Below are positions 25,138 through 34,218 of a stretch of DNA of 64,000 nt, in pieces (position 1 is the stretch's first letter; each line of letters begins with the position of its first letter). The stretch is from Terrabacter sp. MAHUQ-38. Its GTDB lineage: Bacteria; Actinomycetota; Actinomycetes; Actinomycetales; Dermatophilaceae. The notes under the pieces are model-generated. The model did not search any database. It saw nothing but the letters and a program-made list of their open reading frames with translations, and was not told the origin of the DNA. A program made the position numbers and the translations under genes. The DNA lies in NCBI RefSeq assembly GCF_014518425.1, contig NZ_JACVCU010000001.1, forward strand, positions 682,001 through 746,000, in the 5' to 3' direction.

Positions 25138-27105
25138 TCAGCGCACCGTCACTTCGTTGATCTGTGCGCGGTAGCGGCCGTCGGACTCGGCCTGGCCTGC
25201 CTTGGTGATGAAGACGATGATCCTGCTCGCGGGCTCGAGGGTCCCGTCGGCCTTGATCGTCACCCGGCCCTCGGCGTTCTTCATCGAACCCACCTTCTGG
25301 GCCCCGTCGAGCGAGTCGGTGGAGTCGGAGTTGGTGGCGTAGACGGTGACGTTCTGGGCGGCGGGGAGGTCGAGCTCGACCTCCTTGACGGCGGTCGGGG
25401 CACTGAGCTCGAGCAGGACTCCCACACCGTCCTTGTCGCCGTTGTACGACGGCGTGCCGTACCAGCGTGACCGCCAGCCGTCGTCGTCGGAGCCGTCGTA
25501 GACGTTCTTGACGTTCTGGTCGGCCTCGTTGCCGTCCTGCGGGTCGAAGCCCTTGCCGCCCGTGATCTCGACCGGGCCGGCCGGGGTCTGGGTCGTCGGC
25601 GAGGGTGCCTGTGTGGACGTGCTCGGCTGCTGCTGCTGCTGCGACGTGCTCGGCGGGCGCGTCTTGGTGACGGTCACGGCCACGGCGGGACCGTCGTGCT
25701 GGCCGATCTTCGCGACGTTGTTGATGCCGATGACGAGCGCGACGAGCACGAGGACCCCGACGATCGCGAGTGCGATGCGCGACTGGGCGCCGCTCGGGGC
25801 CTCCGGGACCTCACGGCCGAAGACCGGAAGCGGCGGCTCGAGGCTCGTGGTCGGGGCCTCCTCGAGGGCGTCGGCGAGGGCGATCTCCTCACCGTCGAAG
25901 TCGTCGTCGTGCGCGGACCGGCGCTCGGCCGCGCGAGCCGCAGCCTTGTCCGCCGCCGCGCGCGCGAACGAGCCGACCTTGTCGCCGATGGAGCCGGCCA
26001 CACCTGCCGCGGCGGCGCCGGCGGCGGCGAGAGCGCCGGGGATGCGCTCGCTCGCGTCGCCCGCCCCGCGCGAAGGCTCGTCACCGGGGCCCACGGACTG
26101 TCCCGACCGCGCCTCGGAGAGGCTGTCGAAGAAGGAGGTCTCGGACTGGCCCGGCGGGTCACCCTGAAGTCCGTCGGCGGCATCCGCATGGAGGCTGGCG
26201 CCCGGGGCTCCGGCGGCTGCGCTCGCACCCACGGCGGGCAGGACGCGTGTGGGCTCCAGCTCCTCGCGGCTGCGCAGGCCGATGCCGGTCGCGCCGTCGG
26301 AGGCGGGCGGCTCGGACGGCCAGGGGGCGATCTGGAGGGCGAGGTCACCGGGCGACACCGGTCCGCGCCGGGCACCGGACAGGGTCATCCGACAGATGAG
26401 GTCGAGGTCGTTGGGGACACCCACGGCGATCTCGGAGGGCGCGGCGACGCCCCCGACGATCGTCGGCGCGGGTTCCAGGCCGACGGGTGCACCCGCAGGG
26501 ACCAGGCCGCCGTCGACGGCCACCATGGGCCAGCGACCGGTGAGCCCGGCATACGCGATCTTGACGAGGCCCACGGCGTCGGCACGGGAGGCCTGCTCGT
26601 CGGAGAGGCGGTCGGCGTCGGTGAGGGCGGCCTCGGTGGCGAGGCCGCGGACCTTCACCTCGCCGTCGGGCATGCGCAGCACCGAGCTCGGCGAGAGGGC
26701 CAGGTGGTGCAGCCCGCGGTGGCCGGCCTTGTCGAGCGCCGTCGCGGCCTCTCCGGTGAGCCGGCGCACCTCGTCGGGGGACAGGCCGCCGCCCTGCAGC
26801 AGGTGGGAGAGCGGCACGGCACCGGTCAGCGGCTCCTCGACGATGAAGCCGACGCCCTGGTCGGACCCGACGTCGAGCACGCGGACGAGGCGCGAGTCCT
26901 CGATGCCCGCCGCGCGCCTGGCGGCGTCGAGCGCCGGGGCGGCGACAGACGAGCGGGCGGGGAAGCAGACGAGCACGACCTCGCGCTCGAGGGTGTGGTC
27001 GTTGGCGCGCCAGCGCTCGTGGTGGGTGCCCTCGGAGGTGCGCAGCGTCACCGCATAGCGGCCGCCCAGGACGGATCCGGGTCCGACTCCCTGCACGTGC
27101 GTCAC
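25138..27105 (-). CDS. Membrane-anchored pseudokinase (MviN/FhaA-partner type) with outer galactose-binding-like domain
   Basis: This is a 655-residue protein. Residues 1-270 have a kinase fold without catalytic residues: the Gly-rich loop is lost, the HRD loop reads HHLALSPSSVLR and the DFG reads RGL. A long disordered linker follows, then one membrane helix at about 440-462 (IALAIVGVLVLVALVIGINN). A Ser/Thr/Pro/Gln-rich spacer comes next, and then a C-terminal beta domain resembling the discoidin-like domain at the end of mycobacterial Rv3910. In Mycobacterium this module is fused to the lipid II flippase MurJ and, when phosphorylated, binds FhaA. Here it stands alone and no MurJ part is found. 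Confidence 0.8.
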   Translation of the reverse strand: MTHVQGVGPGSVLGGRYAVTLRTSEGTHHERWRANDHTLEREVVLVCFPARSSVAAPALDAARRAAGIEDSRLVRVLDVGSDQGVGFIVEEPLTGAVPLSHLLQGGGLSPDEVRRLTGEAATALDKAGHRGLHHLALSPSSVLRMPDGEVKVRGLATEAALTDADRLSDEQASRADAVGLVKIAYAGLTGRWPMVAVDGGLVPAGAPVGLEPAPTIVGGVAAPSEIAVGVPNDLDLICRMTLSGARRGPVSPGDLALQIAPWPSEPPASDGATGIGLRSREELEPTRVLPAVGASAAAGAPGASLHADAADGLQGDPPGQSETSFFDSLSEARSGQSVGPGDEPSRGAGDASERIPGALAAAGAAAAGVAGSIGDKVGSFARAAADKAAARAAERRSAHDDDFDGEEIALADALEEAPTTSLEPPLPVFGREVPEAPSGAQSRIALAIVGVLVLVALVIGINNVAKIGQHDGPAVAVTVTKTRPPSTSQQQQQPSTSTQAPSPTTQTPAGPVEITGGKGFDPQDGNEADQNVKNVYDGSDDDGWRSRWYGTPSYNGDKDGVGVLLELSAPTAVKEVELDLPAAQNVTVYATNSDSTDSLDGAQKVGSMKNAEGRVTIKADGTLEPASRIIVFITKAGQAESDGRYRAQINEVTVR

Positions 27106-27163
27106 CCTCCCTCGTCCGGTCGTCGTGCGTGGATTCGTGGCTCGGGGCCCATCCTAGGCCGAG

Positions 27164-29515
27164 TCACCGGCGATCCCTGTCCTCCGAATCGCCGAGGGCC
27201 TCGTGCGCCGCGGTGACCGCCTCGATGTCGGCGATCTCGTCGACACGCGACGTGCCCTTGACGATGGCCCGCACGACGCCGAACAGCAGGACGAGGCCGA
27301 CGAGGACGCCACCGACCCAGTAGATCGCGCCGTCGATGGGGTTCGCGGACACCTTGATCGTCGCGGGCGAGCCGATCTGGGTGCCGTCGGCCGTCGTGAG
27401 GAAGGCCCGGATCTCGGCGCGCCCGGCAGCGACCGCGGCCACCTCCACGGGCACGTTGGTGCGCGACGAGGGGCCGATCGTGATGGGCCCCGGCTGCTCG
27501 ATCACCTGGATGCGTGGGTTGTTCGGGGCGAGACGCAGGCGGATGTCCTGCACCGTGTAGTCGAGCCCGTTCTCGATCGTCACCTGGAGGGTTCCGGTCT
27601 CGGCGAGCAGGTTGACCGTGGCACGCGAGGCGACCTTGATCGCGCTCGTCGCGGACCGGACGTCGGTCGCGACGGAGTTCGCGAGGTTGCCCCACGAGCT
27701 CGGGCGGTAGCGCCACCGGGCGCTCGCGAGCTCGTCGAGGACGCCCCGGTAGGTGCGTTCGAACGCGTCCCCGTCACGCAGCACCGACGAGACGCTGAGG
27801 AGCGTGTCGCGCTGGTCGGCCATCTGCGAGAGCCGGCGGGTGTTGAGGACCGGCCGGGGCGCGGCCGACGCGACGGGGGTCGTGGGCTTCGTCTGCGGCA
27901 CGGCGACGTCGTTGCCCCGGTCGCTGAGCAGCGACGCGGCATCGACCGTGTCGAGCCAGGGGGCGCTCGAGACCGCGGTCAGGAAGGTCGCGAGGCCTGC
28001 GGCGTCGGGGTCGTAGCCGCGCGGCGCGGCGACGAGCACCGAGCGGGGGGTGCCGGCGCGCTCGCCGAGGAGCACGAGGGACTCGGCCAGGTAGCGCTGC
28101 ACCGACAGGACGGGGCTCGGATCTGCGCGTCTGGGCAGCAGCGCCGACAGGCGGGTGTCATACGCGAGCAGCCGGGTCCCGGAGGCCGTCGCCCTCCGGG
28201 CGGTCGGGGTGTATGCCGTCGCCTTGGTGACGGCGGCCGCGCTGACCACGATGCCTGCGGGCTTCTTGACGGTCGTGCCCGACAGCAGCGTCTTGAGACC
28301 CTGCTCGCGGCCGGCCGGCAGCAGCCCGTCGACGGGCCACATGATGTCCGCCCGTGCCGGCTGGTCGAGACGAGCGGTCAGGGTGGCCGCGCGGCTGACG
28401 AGGTCGCGCACGAGGGAGTTGGCCGGGTCGGTCCCGACGGTGGCGGCGAGGTCGGCGTCGGCATACGGCAGCGACCACACGCTGCGGCCGCGCAGCTGCG
28501 CGGCGACCTCGTCACCGAGGCGCTCGATGACCGACGCGGCGCTCGACGGGTCGTCGGTCACCTCACCCGTCGGCTGACCCGTCGGCGCGACAGTGCTTGT
28601 GGGGGTGGTGGGCACCGGGGACGGAGGCGTGGCACCGGACGAGGTGCCGGAGCTCCCGCCGGGGGCCGGAGTGCCCGTCGACGTGCCGCTTCCCGACGGC
28701 GTCGGGCCGCCGGCGCCGGGATCGGCCGTTGCCGCGGGACCGAGCACCGACGGGTCGACGGCGAGGTTGACGGGCCGGCCGCGGGTGCCCTCGAGGATCC
28801 GGTCGACCCGCGATCCCGGGCCGATGACGCGCTGCCAGGCGGCCTGGCGGGCCACGTCGTCGCGGGAGAAGAGGTCGATGTCGGGGTCGAGCGTCACCGG
28901 CAGCACGGTCGCCACGGCGAGGGGGACGTACTCCTTGCGGCTGTTCCACGCGACGAACGTGCGCGTCTTGCCCGTGGGCTCGCTCGCACCCTCCTGGACG
29001 ACCTCGACCGAGACGGGCAGTGCTGCGAACGGCTCGTCGGACCGGAGCCGCTCCCACGGCACGGTCGTGGTGAACGCGCGGGTCTGGCCCGCGGCCACGG
29101 TCGGCATAGCGGTGGTCGCGACCGTGCGGCCGGAGGTCTCGGTGCGTCCGGAGGCCCAGGCGTCGAGGGCCTCGCGCTTGATGATCGTCACGTCCCCGCG
29201 CACGACCCGCAGCTCGGGCGACGACAACGGACCCGTCAGCGGTGCCGTGACCGTGCCGGTGATCGTCACGTCGGTGCCGGGGCGCACGACGGCCGGGCTC
29301 ATCGTCTGCAGGACGATCAGGGCGACGTCCCTGGCGGGGGTCACGCCGGGGCGGGGGCTCGAGGACACGAGGGATCCCTGGGATGCAGCGGCATGCTCCA
29401 GCGCGCCGGAGGCGCCGGCGCTCGCGACGGAGGCCGTAACCGTGCCACCGACCGACAGACCGAGCGCTGCAGCGGTGACGACCGTGGCGGTCAGCGTCCG
29501 AGCGAGACGGGTCAC
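27164..29515 (-). CDS. DUF6049-like secreted and membrane-anchored protein (Rv3909-like)
   Basis: This is a 783-residue envelope protein. The GTG at 29515 follows GAGAGGG and begins a signal sequence (MTRLARTLTATVVTAAALGL). A start at ATG 29584 overlapping the Nudix gene is possible. The large outer part contains a Pro/Ser/Thr/Gly-rich insert at about 265-320. A C-terminal membrane helix (IYWVGGVLVGLVLLFGVVRA) is followed by a short acidic cytoplasmic tail. No catalytic motif was recognised. Position between the Nudix gene and the pseudokinase gene matches Rv3909 in Mycobacterium, which is conserved and linked to cell-wall synthesis. Confidence 0.78.
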   Translation of the reverse strand: MTRLARTLTATVVTAAALGLSVGGTVTASVASAGASGALEHAAASQGSLVSSSPRPGVTPARDVALIVLQTMSPAVVRPGTDVTITGTVTAPLTGPLSSPELRVVRGDVTIIKREALDAWASGRTETSGRTVATTAMPTVAAGQTRAFTTTVPWERLRSDEPFAALPVSVEVVQEGASEPTGKTRTFVAWNSRKEYVPLAVATVLPVTLDPDIDLFSRDDVARQAAWQRVIGPGSRVDRILEGTRGRPVNLAVDPSVLGPAATADPGAGGPTPSGSGTSTGTPAPGGSSGTSSGATPPSPVPTTPTSTVAPTGQPTGEVTDDPSSAASVIERLGDEVAAQLRGRSVWSLPYADADLAATVGTDPANSLVRDLVSRAATLTARLDQPARADIMWPVDGLLPAGREQGLKTLLSGTTVKKPAGIVVSAAAVTKATAYTPTARRATASGTRLLAYDTRLSALLPRRADPSPVLSVQRYLAESLVLLGERAGTPRSVLVAAPRGYDPDAAGLATFLTAVSSAPWLDTVDAASLLSDRGNDVAVPQTKPTTPVASAAPRPVLNTRRLSQMADQRDTLLSVSSVLRDGDAFERTYRGVLDELASARWRYRPSSWGNLANSVATDVRSATSAIKVASRATVNLLAETGTLQVTIENGLDYTVQDIRLRLAPNNPRIQVIEQPGPITIGPSSRTNVPVEVAAVAAGRAEIRAFLTTADGTQIGSPATIKVSANPIDGAIYWVGGVLVGLVLLFGVVRAIVKGTSRVDEIADIEAVTAAHEALGDSEDRDRR

Positions 29516-29556
29516 GCGGCGCCCTCTCGATCCCGGACGCCGCGACCCTGCGCGGA

Positions 29557-30042
29557 TCACGCCGTCCCTGCCAGCCGGTTCCACGCCGCCTGGGCGATGC
29601 GGCGCTCGTTGGGGAAGGTCAGCCGGCGGTGCACCTCGTCGAGCCGCATCCAGGCCACGTCGATGGCCTCGTGGTCGGGGTCGTTCTCGATGGAGAGCTC
29701 ACCGCCCGTGGCCTCGAGCAGGTAGTGGTGCACGAACTTGTGCACGCGCTTCGTCGACGTCGCGAACCAGTAGTCGATGGTGCCGAGCTCGACGAGGACG
29801 CGGCCGACGATGCCCGTCTCCTCGGCAACCTCGCGCGCGGCGGTCTCGACGAGGGTCTCACCGGGCTCGACGTGACCCTTGGGCAGGCACCACTCGATGC
29901 GGCCGGCACGGTTGCGGCGGGCGATGATCGCGATGAGGGCCAGGCCTTCCTGCACGTCGACGACGATGCCCCCGGCGGAGCGTTCCTCGACGGCGGGCAG
30001 ACGCCTCCCCGGCACGTGGCTGGGGACGGGCTGCGCGCTCAC
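29557..30042 (-). CDS. Nudix hydrolase (MutT4-like)
   Basis: This is a 161-residue cytosolic nucleotide-sanitising or diphosphate hydrolase. The Nudix box is complete: GHVEPGETLVETAAREVAEE then TGI, with the REVAEE metal ligands. KGHVEPGE and WCLPKG are typical of the MutT4/Rv3908 group. The GTG at 30042 was chosen as the start of the conserved part (MSAQPVPSHVPGRR). It is divergent from the CCA transferase gene and 41 bases before the DUF6049-like gene. The substrate is unknown. Confidence 0.87.
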   Translation of the reverse strand: MSAQPVPSHVPGRRLPAVEERSAGGIVVDVQEGLALIAIIARRNRAGRIEWCLPKGHVEPGETLVETAAREVAEETGIVGRVLVELGTIDYWFATSTKRVHKFVHHYLLEATGGELSIENDPDHEAIDVAWMRLDEVHRRLTFPNERRIAQAAWNRLAGTA

Positions 30043-30189
30043 ATCGCCACCATAACGGGCGCGGCGCGAACGGCCCCCGTCGTCGGCGAAGCCCTGCACG
30101 GACGGCGCCCGCACGGCGTGTCCGACAGGGTGCGCCGCGCTGCCGCCGGTCGGTCAGGCGCGCCAGCACGGCTCACTAGGCTGGGGCGC

Positions 30190-31689
30190 GTGCCCGATCG
30201 ACCTGACACGCCCGTTCCCGGTGGTGCCCAGCCCGCCGACGCCGGCCTCCCGCTGCTGCGCGCAGCCGTCGCGCGACTCGCCCCCGTGCTGCCGTTGCTC
30301 ACCGAGCTGGGCCGGCGGTTCGCGGCTGCGGGGCACGAGCTGGCCCTGGTCGGCGGCCCGGTGCGCGACGCTTTCCTCGACCGGGTGTCGCCCGACCTCG
30401 ACCTGACCACCGACGCGCGGCCCGAGGCGATCGTCGCGGCCGTGACCGGGTGGGCTGACGCCCACTGGGACATCGGTCGCGACTTCGGCACCATCGGCCT
30501 GCGCAAGGGTGCGCTCGTCATCGAGATCACCACGTACCGTGCCGACACCTACGACCGGACGTCCCGCAGGCCGGAGGTGATGTTCGGCGACAGCCTCGAG
30601 GGCGACCTCGTCCGCCGCGACTTCACCGTCAACGCGATGGCGATCCGGCTGCCGAGCCTCGAGTTCGTCGACGTGCACGGCGGTCTGTCCGACCTGGTGT
30701 CACGTCGGCTCATGACGCCCGCCGCGCCGGAGGAGTCGTTCGCCGACGACCCCCTGAGGATGATGCGGGCGGCGCGGTTCGCCGCGCAGCTCGGCTTCGA
30801 CGTCGCACCCGAGGTGCGCGCGGCCATGACCGAACGCGCGGCCACGCTCTCGATGATCTCCGCCGAACGCGTACGCGAGGAGTTCGTCAAGCTGGTCCTG
30901 TCGCCGCGCCCGCGCGCGGGCCTGACGCTCCTCGTCGACACGGGACTCGCCGACGTGTTCCTGCCCGAGCTCCCGGCGCTGCGCCTCGAGCTCGACGAGC
31001 ACCACCGGCACAAGGACGTCTACGAGCACTCGCTCATCGTCCTCGAGCAGGCCGTCGACCTCGAGGGGCCGGCCGACGGCCCGCCCGACTCGGTGCCCGG
31101 ACCCGACCTCGTGCTCCGCCTCGCCGCGCTGCTCCACGACATCGGCAAGCCCGCGACCCGTCGCTTCGAGGACGGGGGTGGGGTCTCCTTCCACCACCAC
31201 GAGCTCGTGGGCGCCAAGCTGACGAGCCGACGGATGAAGGCCATGCGCTTCGACAAGGACACGACCAGACAGGTCGCGCGCCTCGTCGAGCTGCACCTGC
31301 GCTTCCACGGCTACGGCGAGGGCCAGTGGACCGACTCGGCCGTACGCCGGTACGTCACGGACGCCGGCCCGCTGCTCGCACGCCTGCACCGGTTGACCCG
31401 CTCGGACTGCACGACCCGCAACGTGCGCAAGGCGCAGCGGCTCTCGCGCGCGTACGACGACCTCGAGGCGCGCATCGAGCGGCTCGCCGCCGAGGAGGAG
31501 CTGGCGAGCGTCCGGCCCGAGCTCAACGGCAACGAGATCGCCGAGGCGCTCGGCATCCGGCCCGGACCGGTGCTCGGAGAGGCGTACGACTACCTGCTGT
31601 CGGTCCGACTCGACGACGGCCCCATCGGCAAGGACGCGGCTCGCGAGAAGCTCGTCGCCTGGTGGGCGGCGCGCGAGTCCTCCGCCTGA
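30190..31689 (+). CDS. cca: CCA tRNA nucleotidyltransferase with HD domain
   Basis: This enzyme adds or repairs the CCA end of tRNAs. The 499-residue class II nucleotidyltransferase contains the active-site LVGGPVRDAFLDR at about residues 55-67, DLDLTTDARPE with the metal aspartates, and RRDFTVNAMA. The RNA-binding helical region follows with DPLRMMRAARFAAQLGF. An HD hydrolase domain has HHRHKDVYEHS and LLHDIGKPATR. It starts at a GTG at 30190. Length and domain order match actinobacterial PcnA/Cca next to the Nudix gene. Confidence 0.93.
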   Translation: MPDRPDTPVPGGAQPADAGLPLLRAAVARLAPVLPLLTELGRRFAAAGHELALVGGPVRDAFLDRVSPDLDLTTDARPEAIVAAVTGWADAHWDIGRDFGTIGLRKGALVIEITTYRADTYDRTSRRPEVMFGDSLEGDLVRRDFTVNAMAIRLPSLEFVDVHGGLSDLVSRRLMTPAAPEESFADDPLRMMRAARFAAQLGFDVAPEVRAAMTERAATLSMISAERVREEFVKLVLSPRPRAGLTLLVDTGLADVFLPELPALRLELDEHHRHKDVYEHSLIVLEQAVDLEGPADGPPDSVPGPDLVLRLAALLHDIGKPATRRFEDGGGVSFHHHELVGAKLTSRRMKAMRFDKDTTRQVARLVELHLRFHGYGEGQWTDSAVRRYVTDAGPLLARLHRLTRSDCTTRNVRKAQRLSRAYDDLEARIERLAAEEELASVRPELNGNEIAEALGIRPGPVLGEAYDYLLSVRLDDGPIGKDAAREKLVAWWAARESSA

Positions 31690-31699
31690 GCCACGGGGC

Positions 31700-31744
31700 G
31701 GGGAGTTCTCCCCATCGCCGCGCCGACCTGAGCGGACCTACGCT
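31700..31744 (+). promoter_or_regulatory. Shared palindromic promoter element, copy A
   Basis: GGGGAG-TT-CTCCCC-ATCG (31700-31717) is followed after 21 bases by TACGCT (31739-31744), in the position of a -10 box. It precedes the first gene of the type VII-like operon by about 62 bases. The same layout recurs at 56648 and 58405. Confidence 0.65.
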
Positions 31745-31806
31745 CACGCCCAGACGGGGCACCCCGTCGAGGGCGACCGCCAGGGGTGGTCAGGCAGGGG
31801 GTCACG

Positions 31807-32361
31807 ATGGCGACGCTGGAGTTCCCGAGTGCGCTCTTCCCGGGTCGTCCCGCGCTGGAGCTCAGGGTCCCCGACGGCTGGGAGGCCGTCCCGGCCGTCA
31901 GCGAGCTTGCGGGGGCGGCGCTCGCGGCGCTCCGGCCGCTGCCCGACGGCGAGTTCAAGGCCAACGTCGTCGTCACCGTCGACGAGGTGGTGGCCGAGCA
32001 CACGGTGCGCACCGACCTCGAGGCCGTCGCCGGCTCGGCCGCGGAGCGCCCCCAGGGAGCCGCGGGCGAGGTCTACGCGCGGACCATCGGCGGCCTCACC
32101 TTCTTCGGCCGCGACCTCAGCTTCGTCGACCCCGTCGCCGGGACCCTCCTGACGAGCAGTCTCTTCGGGTTCCTCCGCCGTGACGTCGACGCAGGGCTGG
32201 TGCGCATCACCGTCACCGGCACCATCGGCGCCGCCCGCCATCGCGAGGACTACGCGACCCTGCACGCGGTCATCGACGAGCTCCGGGTCACGCCCGCCGA
32301 GGGAACGACTCCTCTCGTCGACGACGCGCTCACAACGGCCAGCGGGGAGGGCCGGCCGTGA
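31807..32361 (+). CDS. LpqN/Mog1-PsbP-like protein, first copy
   Basis: This is a 184-residue cytosolic protein without a signal peptide. The start MATLEFPSALFPGRPALELR and the following VPDGWEAV are shared with the gene at 33709 (TLxxPSAxFPGxPxxxLxVPxGWE), so the two are paralogues. The pattern of a GW-turn followed by alternating strands and a C-terminal helix-strand (LRVTP) resembles the Mog1/PsbP fold of LpqN, DcrB and the DUF1795 EagR chaperones. The relationship is judged by eye. Its stop overlaps the start of the WXG100-headed gene by 4 bases (GTGA), so the two are coupled. A chaperone or adaptor role for that protein is a hypothesis. Confidence 0.7.
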   Translation: MATLEFPSALFPGRPALELRVPDGWEAVPAVSELAGAALAALRPLPDGEFKANVVVTVDEVVAEHTVRTDLEAVAGSAAERPQGAAGEVYARTIGGLTFFGRDLSFVDPVAGTLLTSSLFGFLRRDVDAGLVRITVTGTIGAARHREDYATLHAVIDELRVTPAEGTTPLVDDALTTASGEGRP

Positions 32362-33602
32362 CGGCCTACCGCAACGGCGCCGACCCCGAGGCCCTGACCG
32401 GGATCGCCCGCAGCCTCTCCGCCATGCAGGCCGAGCTCAACCGCCTCGAGTCGAGCACGCGCTCGGCAGTGGGCACGATCCGCGGCAACTGGAGCGGCGA
32501 CGACCTGCTCTCCCTCGTCGACACGTTCACGACCACGTGCCTGCCCGGCCTGCGTGCCTGCAGCGGTGCTCTCGACGCGATGGCCCGACGCCTTGACGAC
32601 AACGTCGCCGCCCAGCGGGCCGCGAGCGGCACCGCCCACGGCTGCAGCGGCGGGGCCGATGGTGGCGGCGGCCCAACCGGCCCGGGCGGCCTCAACGACG
32701 TGACGAGGACCCAGGGCAAGAAGTACGACGCGAACCTCGGCGGCGACAGCCACGGGAAGGTCGGGCTCATCGACGGCGCCCTCGGCGCCGTCAACTGGAC
32801 CCACAAGGACGAGGACGTCCGCACCGACTACCAGAAGACGTTCTACGACGCCGCCGGCGACGTCACGGACGAGGCGCACGCCGACCACGCGGCATACGGA
32901 GGGACGCTCGGCACCGAGAGCAGGCACCACGCCGAGGCGGGCCTCAAGGACGGGGCCCTGTATGCCGGCGCCGGAGCGGGTGCCGGCGCGTACCTGCTGC
33001 GGGGTGGGGTCGAGGGCAACCTCGGCGAGCACGGCAAGTACGAGGCGAGCGGGTTCGTCGGGGCCGAGGCGAAAGCCGACGCGAGCGTCAGCCTGGGCAA
33101 GGAGGGGCTCCGCGCGAAGGTGGGAGCCGAAGCGTTCGCGGGGGCGAAGGGCGAGGCCGGCATCTCCTACGACGACGGCCCGTTCGCGGGCCACGCGGCT
33201 GCCTCGGCGATGGCCGGCGCCGAGGCGAAGGCCGACACGTCGATCGGGATCGGGAAGGACGGCATCAAGGCGCATGCTGGGGCCGAGGCGTTCGCGGGGG
33301 CGAAGGCGGCGGCCGAGCTGGGCGGCAGCATCGCCGGCATCGGGGGCACCGTGGGTGGCGAGGTCTATGCCGGCATCGGCGGGCACGCCAAGGTGGACGC
33401 CGTGTTCAGCGCCGAGCGGGTCAAGGCCAACGTCGACGTCGGCGCCGCGGTGGGCGTCGGTGCAGGGGCGAAGTTCAGCGTCGACGTGCAGCCGAAGGAG
33501 TTCGTCGACGATGTCGGCCACGGCCTCGGCGGCGCGGGCTCCGCCATCGAGGGCGGTTTCAGGCAGGGCGCCGAAAGCGTCGGGCGGGTGTTCGGCTGGT
33601 GA
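32358..33602 (+). CDS. WXG100-headed putative secreted effector with Gly/Ala-rich repeats
   Basis: This is a 414-residue protein starting at a GTG. Residues 1-95 form a helical hairpin with the turn NWSG, like WXG100 or LXG secretion heads. A Gly/Ser-rich linker follows, then a module at about 115-185 with a Tyr/Asp-rich segment. Residues 200-390 are Ala/Gly-rich imperfect repeats of about 40 residues, built around GAEAKADxS and GAEAFAGAK. Two stretches of DNA, near 33126 and 33281, are almost identical. The tail ends GAESVGRVFGW. No nuclease or other toxin motif was recognised. It is flanked by two LpqN-like paralogues. Confidence 0.7.
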   Translation: MTAYRNGADPEALTGIARSLSAMQAELNRLESSTRSAVGTIRGNWSGDDLLSLVDTFTTTCLPGLRACSGALDAMARRLDDNVAAQRAASGTAHGCSGGADGGGGPTGPGGLNDVTRTQGKKYDANLGGDSHGKVGLIDGALGAVNWTHKDEDVRTDYQKTFYDAAGDVTDEAHADHAAYGGTLGTESRHHAEAGLKDGALYAGAGAGAGAYLLRGGVEGNLGEHGKYEASGFVGAEAKADASVSLGKEGLRAKVGAEAFAGAKGEAGISYDDGPFAGHAAASAMAGAEAKADTSIGIGKDGIKAHAGAEAFAGAKAAAELGGSIAGIGGTVGGEVYAGIGGHAKVDAVFSAERVKANVDVGAAVGVGAGAKFSVDVQPKEFVDDVGHGLGGAGSAIEGGFRQGAESVGRVFGW

Positions 33603-33708
33603 GCGCGTCCCATTGCCCGGGCGTCAGCCGACCTGACACCACCCGTCCAGAATGATTGACTGACCGCGCCGTCCCCGACCCCCGCGGGAACGACCGAAAG
33701 GACCGACC

Positions 33709-34218
33709 ATGAGCACCCTCGCCTATCCGAGCGCGGACTTCCCGGGCCAGCCCTCGGTGAGCCTCGAGGTGCCCGAGGGGTGGGAGCCCGCCCACCGGCC
33801 CGGCACGACCATCGCGGCCCGGCTCCCGCGCGAGGGGGCGTTCGCGCCCAACGTCGTCGTCAGCATCGAGCAGTGCGGTCCTTCGTTCCGGGTCGAGGAC
33901 TCCCTCGAGCAGATCCGCACCATGGCCACGTCGCGCGGGGGCGCGGTGTCCGAGCCGTATGCCGCCGAGCTGGGTGACGCGCACTTCGTCGGGTGCGACG
34001 CGACCTGGCCCGACCCGGACGTCGAGACGGTGCTGCAGGCCAACCTCTTCCACGTCGTGTCGTCCGGTCGACCCGGAACCGCGGCCCACCTCGTGCAGCT
34101 CACCGGCGCGGTCGGCGGTCCGGACGCAGAGACCGACTACGAGCTGATCCGGCAGGTCCTGACGACGGTGCGCGTCACCCCCTGGGGCGTCGCTCGTGAC
34201 GGGGGACTGGGCGCATGA
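33709..34218 (+). CDS. LpqN/Mog1-PsbP-like protein, second copy
   Basis: This is a 169-residue paralogue of the 31807 protein (MSTLAYPSADFPGQPS, then VPEGWEPA, ending near VRVTP). GAAAGGA precedes its ATG. There is no signal peptide, so the lipoprotein anchoring known for LpqN does not apply. It overlaps the PP2C start by 4 bases (ATGA). The tail adds a short Gly/Ala end. Its job is unknown. Its place beside the WXG100-headed gene suggests a partner or chaperone. Confidence 0.68.
   Translation: MSTLAYPSADFPGQPSVSLEVPEGWEPAHRPGTTIAARLPREGAFAPNVVVSIEQCGPSFRVEDSLEQIRTMATSRGGAVSEPYAAELGDAHFVGCDATWPDPDVETVLQANLFHVVSSGRPGTAAHLVQLTGAVGGPDAETDYELIRQVLTTVRVTPWGVARDGGLGA

Noticed and set aside
27203..29725. 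840-codon plus-strand frame opposite the DUF6049-like gene
   Set aside because: It is an antisense shadow: its composition is that of reverse-read codons, it has no recognisable motif and no ribosome-binding site.
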